A stretch of DNA of 19,354 nucleotides from Amoebophrya sp. AT5.2. Its lineage: Eukaryota > Sar > Dinophyceae > Syndiniales > Amoebophryaceae. Below the pieces are notes generated by a model that worked only from the letters and a program-made list of their open reading frames with translations, did not search any database and was not told where the DNA came from. Within the stretch, counting starts at the first letter, position 1. Each line of letters starts with the position of its first letter. Shown here piece after piece: positions 14,768 through 19,354 of the stretch. Position numbers and translations under genes: made by a program. Location of the stretch: positions 1 through 19,354 of the forward strand of contig RXOD01004669.1 in the NCBI GenBank assembly GCA_005223375.1, given 5' to 3'.

Positions 14768-17565
14768 AACGTAGAAGGCGGTGGCGGCGCTCCTCGTGGC
14801 AGGGTCTCTGGTGCGCATTTCTGTCTTCCGTAAGTCTTCCGCCCGGCATCGCCTCCGAAGCACTCTTTCAGCTGCAATTCCTCGCTGCTGCGCTGCTTGC
14901 CACAGTTGTATTGGCCGACGAACATCAACGACGCCAAGCGTCACACTCGTCCACGTTCCCTGCTGCCCCCACTCACCTCGTGACGTTTGCTACGCACGGC
15001 ATCTACCGCCAGGTTCAATCGATCCTAGACCGAGAGGTCCGGAGCACAGGGTTGTTCGCCTCTCACACGCAGTGGATCGCTCCCGACCTAGCTCGCTGGC
15101 ATGAGGACGCGCTTCTTGTGCCCACAGACGGACGGCGCCGGGAGGAAAACCAAAAATACCACTCCGTCGGTGGGGAAGCTACAGCAGCTCCACAACCAGC
15201 TCTAGAAGTGCCGCTACAACCGGGGGACCCGCCCTCATCTACAACTACCTCATTGACCACGCCAGTGCCAGAACTACGAGCGGGGCAGCAACAGCAACAG
15301 GAACAGCACATCGTGCTCACACACACGGAATGGTGGAACGTCACCAGGGACGCGCTGTTCCGTCCCCTGGCAGCCGCGTTCGGCACAAAAGCGTACCCCT
15401 ACCTGTGGCCGCCCTATTTCGCAAAGGCAGTCGTCGTCTACGAAACGTTGCATTCCTCTGCTTTTCCGGTTCGCGAGGGGGATTTTCTGTTGGTTACGGA
15501 TCCCACGAAGCACCTGGTGGAGGAGACGGCACAGGGCCGCATCGTCGAGGTTGAGGGCGGTGAAGCGGGCGTGCGGGAATGGCATCTGTGCAGCGAGGAT
15601 GACGAACAGAATCAGGAGCAGGCTGTACTAGCTGGGTTCGACGTCAACCCTGCGCCAAAACAAGACCACGACTCCGTTTGCACGCGCGGCACGGCGGAAG
15701 TGTCGTTCTTCCACGACTTCGGACGCAACGAGCTAACCACGCTGCAGATGCTCGCGCGGGAGCAGCAAGAACACGTGCATAGCGCTGGGACTGCGGCGGT
15801 GGAGCTGGATATTACGGAGAGGACGGATAGGGATAGTGAAACGCTCGGCGGCGGCCTGGCCATGATTCCTGGCGTGCGGCTTCCACCGAGCGTGCGGTGG
15901 GAGTACGCGAGTGAACGCTTCCGCACCCCGTGCAAGCACTGGCTAGCGCAGCAACCGGCCCTGGTGTACGCGTTTCGGCGGTATCTGTCGGCGCTGTTGC
16001 GGCGGCGCGGAGCTGGTGGGATAGATTTCCTGTTGCGGGAGCGGTCACGCATCATGGGAGATGAACAGGAACCGGGCGAGCAGTGGTCGAGGTCCTCCTC
16101 TTCCTCCTCCGATGCTCGCAGAAGTACAGAAGCAGGAGAACGTCTCGCAGAAGCGCAGAAGGAGCGCATAAGTGGATTCAAGGAAAGCGTTTACCGAGTG
16201 CGTTCCTTCCCGGACACCGCGTGGAAGGATTTCCTGACGCCGGCTGGCGACCGCCGACGGCGTGACGGGAAGCAAGTAGAGGGTGACCCAGGGGACCAGC
16301 GTCATTTTGAGGTTACCTGGAAGAACTTCACGCGAACTGGTGCCACGGAAGGACCCTCAGAGGCCGACCGCCAGTGTTTCGCCTTCACGCGACTCGTCGT
16401 TCTGCACAAGGCGCTACGGCACGTCCTTTCTGCGTCTCCAACATCTTCCGGTGTCGAGCTCTCTCCCCTCGTTGGCCCGGTGGACATTTTCTACACGGGG
16501 TGCATCGAGGTGGAGCTGCTCGTTTCATCATCGGCTACGAACCCAGCGCCTCTGGCCCGGCTCTCCCGCACATGCGTGGCGTACTGGCGGGGTTACCTGC
16601 CCATGTTGCAGAACACGTGGCTGCTTTTCCGCAAGACCCCCGGCAACCGCGCTTTTTTGGAGCTCTGGCTGCGGCTCCTGCACGACCGCCGGCTGCTGCT
16701 CGCATTCCCCTTCGTCGACCAGAGCCCGCTGGGGCACTTGGTGCGCGCCCTCCGCCTGAAAACGCTGGCCTTCCCCGGCTTGTACTACCCGCGAATGGGG
16801 ACCTGTCCCATCTACGACCTGACGGTCGAGGACGTGGCCGCCCTCACGGAAAACGGATTCCTGGAAACAGTAGACGCGCAACACCAAGAACATCCTCGAG
16901 GCGGTCGAACAGCCGGCAGTACCACGCAGAGTCGGCACGGCGAGAGCTACCACATCCTGGACCAAATCATTCCGGAGTCGCCCTACGGCATGCCGGACTC
17001 TTTTCCCGTCAACAAGCGGTACAAAACGCCGTTTTGCAGCCCGAACACCAACCGAGTCGCGAAGGAGATGCACGGAATGGGGAACGTGGTAAAACAGCTC
17101 GGAAAACTTACGCAAGAACTACGAGCCGCAAGAGAAAGGATTTTATTTTCGAAGCAAAGGAACAACAACAATGCTGAAGCCGAAGGTGCCGGGGCGGGAA
17201 ATTATTATAGGGCTGAGGATGCCGCGAACGCAACGGCAACCACTCCAGGCTCGTCAGGGAGCAATAGTACAGCTGAAGAAAACGAATCGTGGCCCGGATC
17301 GGTGGAAGGGGAAGGCGATGAGTCTAAAGTTGTTGTTTCCTCCGAGGAAAGACCGACGAATGCAGTTTCGAGCGCGACACCGGTCGGGGACCTGTTGGAG
17401 AGTGACAAGAATGTGGTCGGGACAACCGCATCGCTGGGCAAAGCGGAAGAAGAACGGGCTACTGGGGCTTGGATGTTGACACCGTCGGAAAGCAGCCTCC
17501 AAGACTTTACGCCCTTAACCATTGGCACTGCTCTACACGATATCTTCCTGGAAACCGCGTTCTAA
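14716..17565 (+). CDS. Type II membrane glycosyltransferase-like protein
   Basis: 949 residues as an unspliced frame from ATG 14716. Met-17 (14764) is an attractive alternative because it directly precedes the basic run KRRRRWRR before the hydrophobic anchor (~residues 29-67). After the anchor, THLVTFATHGIYRQ (~86-99) resembles the first strand of a nucleotide-sugar transferase fold. YPYLWPPYFAKAVV followed by EGDFLLVTDP (~226-263) resembles the WKPYxI and GDxxxYxDxG signatures of a glycosyltransferase group common in protists and bacteria. LQNTWLLFRKTPGNRAFLELW and FVDQSPLGHLVRAL (~629-677) match its late substrate-binding part, including the DQS motif. Between these lie ~360 residues with poorly ordered stretches, and the last ~150 residues are low-complexity with NAT and NST sequons. 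The likely location is the Golgi or ER, acting on glycoconjugates; donor and acceptor are unknown. A probable 42-nt intron is listed separately. Confidence 0.65.
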   Translation: MRAVGMQEQAVASNFEMKRRRRWRRSSWQGLWCAFLSSVSLPPGIASEALFQLQFLAAALLATVVLADEHQRRQASHSSTFPAAPTHLVTFATHGIYRQVQSILDREVRSTGLFASHTQWIAPDLARWHEDALLVPTDGRRREENQKYHSVGGEATAAPQPALEVPLQPGDPPSSTTTSLTTPVPELRAGQQQQQEQHIVLTHTEWWNVTRDALFRPLAAAFGTKAYPYLWPPYFAKAVVVYETLHSSAFPVREGDFLLVTDPTKHLVEETAQGRIVEVEGGEAGVREWHLCSEDDEQNQEQAVLAGFDVNPAPKQDHDSVCTRGTAEVSFFHDFGRNELTTLQMLAREQQEHVHSAGTAAVELDITERTDRDSETLGGGLAMIPGVRLPPSVRWEYASERFRTPCKHWLAQQPALVYAFRRYLSALLRRRGAGGIDFLLRERSRIMGDEQEPGEQWSRSSSSSSDARRSTEAGERLAEAQKERISGFKESVYRVRSFPDTAWKDFLTPAGDRRRRDGKQVEGDPGDQRHFEVTWKNFTRTGATEGPSEADRQCFAFTRLVVLHKALRHVLSASPTSSGVELSPLVGPVDIFYTGCIEVELLVSSSATNPAPLARLSRTCVAYWRGYLPMLQNTWLLFRKTPGNRAFLELWLRLLHDRRLLLAFPFVDQSPLGHLVRALRLKTLAFPGLYYPRMGTCPIYDLTVEDVAALTENGFLETVDAQHQEHPRGGRTAGSTTQSRHGESYHILDQIIPESPYGMPDSFPVNKRYKTPFCSPNTNRVAKEMHGMGNVVKQLGKLTQELRAARERILFSKQRNNNNAEAEGAGAGNYYRAEDAANATATTPGSSGSNSTAEENESWPGSVEGEGDESKVVVSSEERPTNAVSSATPVGDLLESDKNVVGTTASLGKAEEERATGAWMLTPSESSLQDFTPLTIGTALHDIFLETAF
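14830..14871 (+). other. Probable 42-nt phase-0 intron in the signal-anchor region
   Basis: A GTAAGT donor directly after TCTTCC and a CTCTTTCAG acceptor bound 42 bases that start on a codon boundary. Removal keeps the frame and deletes the polar segment VSLPPGIASEALFQ. It joins LWCAFLSS directly to LQFLAAALLATVVLA, making one continuous hydrophobic anchor. The unspliced frame has no stop, so the segment could instead be coding or optionally retained. Confidence 0.55.
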
Positions 17566-18192
17566 AAAAATAGGACAGGAGGATGAACAAGGCAGCGCAA
17601 GGAACAAGCGGCAGCAGGCGCATCAATCTTCAATATTTATGTAGGATGGATGGTTCTTGAGCTCGGAGTCGCGGGCGGGGCGCCTGGCCTCCTCGCAGCT
17701 CACAACTCGACTGCTCTCGTGGCTGCATCATTGCGCTCCTTGCCAGCCCTGAAAACGCGAGGCTTTGCGTTCCACCAAAGTTCAGGGATTATTCCGTTGT
17801 CTTCGCGCGCCGAAGTGCACCCTGTGCAAGTGCGATGACGCGCGCGTTGAACACGCAGCGACAAAAATTTTCGCAGACGGAAAAGACGTTCGCGACCCAA
17901 AAGAGGCGTTCACTGGAAGCGCGGCACAGCTTGTCTACAGACATCACTTTTACTTATCAATCTATCTATCAGGCAGCAGTAGCACCTCGAACCAACTCCC
18001 GATGGCCCAGGAGGAGGAAAATTCAATAGGGCCTACTGGCTGCCCAAACAGCATGATGCGTGACGTAGTGAAGATCTACCATGTTTGGTGCTTGATGCAT
18101 TCGTGAGGCGATCAACACGACCGCGATCGAGACTTAGTGGATGGAATCTGCCCGTGGGGGGAGTGTACCTAAGTGCGAGGAGTAACGGAGTC
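17566..18192. other. Intergenic region
   Basis: 627 bases without a supportable gene. A 62-codon ATG frame (17650-17838) and another of 64 codons (17835-18029) show no domain or signal. The frame from 17765 reads in part like protein (DDARVEHAATKIFADGKDVRD) but starts at TTG. A short ATCT run occurs near 17956-17967. The frame of the next gene is closed by TGA at 18061-18063 and open from there. Confidence 0.45.
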
Positions 18193-19354
18193 ATGCGTCG
18201 AGGCCCGGCATTTTTTCCGGCCAAGAACGGTGTTTGTGGTTATCGTGTACAGCCGAAAAGATGGAGGTGCACGCGCCGCCTGCACGTATCGCTGCTCACA
18301 CTACTTTCTGCTCTGACGGGGCCGCTCGCTTTCGCATCGCGGCCACTTCTGACTTTTCCCCCGCGGGGCAGTGCCGATGCAGGCCATTCTCCGGGTGCTG
18401 CAGCTTTTGCCCCGGCCCGCGGGATCGGGCAGCAACCGGTGGCACCACGTCGACCACGCGGTCCGAGTTGGCCTCCGGCGCGCACGTCTGCGCAAGCGAG
18501 GCCCCGGCGCCGCCACCGCCGCGTCGGAGGACGCCAAATTTCGTACAGCAGAACGGTGCCACCGCAGTTCGCGCCCGCTGCCGTACGCGCAACGGTCGAG
18601 GTGGAGGTCTTTGTCACGTCCGACAACGCTGCTGGCGAAGCGTTGCCGTTCCCGCTTGCGGTGTATTTCGCAGCCGCTGGTGGCGGCGGGCATCCGGAGT
18701 GCTTTAACGTCCGCAGAGAGATGGAGGAAGGCGCCGCTCGGGACGGCTTCTTCCTGCTGAGCAGTTTGTTCTGGCGCGGGAGAGGAAGGCGACGCGACGA
18801 AATTCCGTCCACTGCTACCATGGGACCAACTACTCGCTCGGGCGATATGCTGCTGCCGACCGCAGTAGAGTCGCGCAACGCGGCCTCCAGTGGTCGGGAT
18901 TCATCGCACTCACGTTCCGCGAGCGCCATCGCGGACGAATTTCTGGACGTGTGTGCGGAGTGGCAGCAGCAGGGCGGGCGGTACACCGACTGGGCAAGCT
19001 GCTTTCGCACGGCTCGCGCCGCGGCCGCCCTAGCCCGGCAGCAGGCAGAAGGCGCATCTCTTGGCTCCAAACGACCCAAACGTCGAACACGACAGGACCT
19101 TGCGTTGCGGTGCAGTTTTCCGCCGTCACCGACGCAGATGCACGCTACCGTCGCCGACCTGAGGAGGGCGCTTGACGTGAAGCCGTGGGATCCGGTGTTC
19201 ACCGTGCCGTCGTGCGTGCCACTTGGAGACGCAACCGCGTCCCGATGGGTACCGCGACCAAGCGTCCTCATGAATCCCAACCCGCTCGCGCAGCACCTAC
19301 GCAGTTTGAATCCGGAGCTTCAGTGCGGCGTCCAGGAATTTCTGGCGCGGCCGG
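18193..19354 (+). CDS. Signal-bearing protein of unknown function, 3' end beyond window
   Basis: The first forward frame is open from after TGA 18061 to the window edge. Its first ATG is 18193, giving 387 codons with no stop. The N-terminus is basic (KRWRCTRRLH) and runs into VSLLTLLSALTGPLAFASR, a signal peptide or anchor with an AFA-S cleavage-like end. After a Pro/Arg-rich stretch there is a strand-rich segment (VRATVEVEVFVTSDNAAGEALPF, FPLAVYFAAAGGGG). A helical Ala/Gln/Arg-rich part (IADEFLDVCAEWQQQGG, TARAAAALARQQAEG) and SVLMNPNPLAQHLRSLNPEL complete the visible part. I do not recognise a family. Codon content and amino-acid texture look coding, and better so than the antisense frame across the same bases. 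It would enter the secretory pathway if the signal is real. Confidence 0.55.
   Translation, partial: MRRGPAFFPAKNGVCGYRVQPKRWRCTRRLHVSLLTLLSALTGPLAFASRPLLTFPPRGSADAGHSPGAAAFAPARGIGQQPVAPRRPRGPSWPPARTSAQARPRRRHRRVGGRQISYSRTVPPQFAPAAVRATVEVEVFVTSDNAAGEALPFPLAVYFAAAGGGGHPECFNVRREMEEGAARDGFFLLSSLFWRGRGRRRDEIPSTATMGPTTRSGDMLLPTAVESRNAASSGRDSSHSRSASAIADEFLDVCAEWQQQGGRYTDWASCFRTARAAAALARQQAEGASLGSKRPKRRTRQDLALRCSFPPSPTQMHATVADLRRALDVKPWDPVFTVPSCVPLGDATASRWVPRPSVLMNPNPLAQHLRSLNPELQCGVQEFLARP

Noticed and set aside
17765..18106. 113-codon forward frame downstream of the glycosyltransferase
   Set aside because: It starts at TTG and has no domain. Part of it reads like protein, but two overlapping frames look equally plausible.
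18240..19280. 346-codon minus-strand open frame
   Set aside because: It is antisense to the frame open from 18193 to the edge. Its product is Ala/Arg/Ser-rich low complexity with no signal or domain, as expected for a shadow in GC-rich coding DNA.

Overview
The window looks like nuclear DNA of a unicellular eukaryote. The reading frames are long and mostly uninterrupted, with GC-rich codons, ATG starts and spacers of about 0.2-1.2 kb that are poorer in GC. TAA and TGA both serve as stops. There are no Shine-Dalgarno-led operons. Several products carry eukaryotic hallmarks: filamin repeats, signal peptides or signal anchors, and N-glycosylation sequons. Every gene I can support lies on the + strand. 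One-way gene arrays, pyrimidine/AG acceptor-like tracts upstream of starts and few introns would suit an alveolate, dinoflagellate-related protist, but that placement is an inference.

Layout. 2-325: probable 3' end of a gene entering from the left. 1387-3960: filamin-repeat/coiled-coil protein with a C-terminal helical, possibly EF-hand-like, module. 4698-5450: small coiled-coil protein with one membrane span. 6102-7670, 8388-9926 and 11166-12776: three tandem TauE/SafE-type membrane permease paralogues (copies A, B, C). A and B come from a recent segmental duplication that includes the 5' flank; C is older. 13503-14480: secreted glycoprotein-like protein with an SH3-like core and an acidic sequon-rich tail. 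14716-17565: type II membrane glycosyltransferase-like protein, with a probable 42-nt in-frame intron in its signal-anchor region. 18193-19354: a reading frame with a signal-peptide-like start that runs off the right edge without a stop.

How they fit together. The three permeases are predicted to move small anions (sulfite, sulfonates or similar, by family). Their membrane halves are strongly conserved, while a central hydrophilic loop of about 180-190 residues has diverged in sequence at nearly constant length. The downstream genes (secreted glycoprotein, glycosyltransferase, signal-bearing partial protein) share a secretory-pathway theme. Nothing in the sequence shows that they act in one pathway.

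Most notable: the permease triplet and its unevenly evolving loop; a minimal AUG-UGA upstream ORF retained before copies A and B; the probable intron and the overlapping upstream ORF at the glycosyltransferase start; and the open-ended right-edge gene. No rRNA, tRNA, CRISPR array, transposase or origin could be supported.
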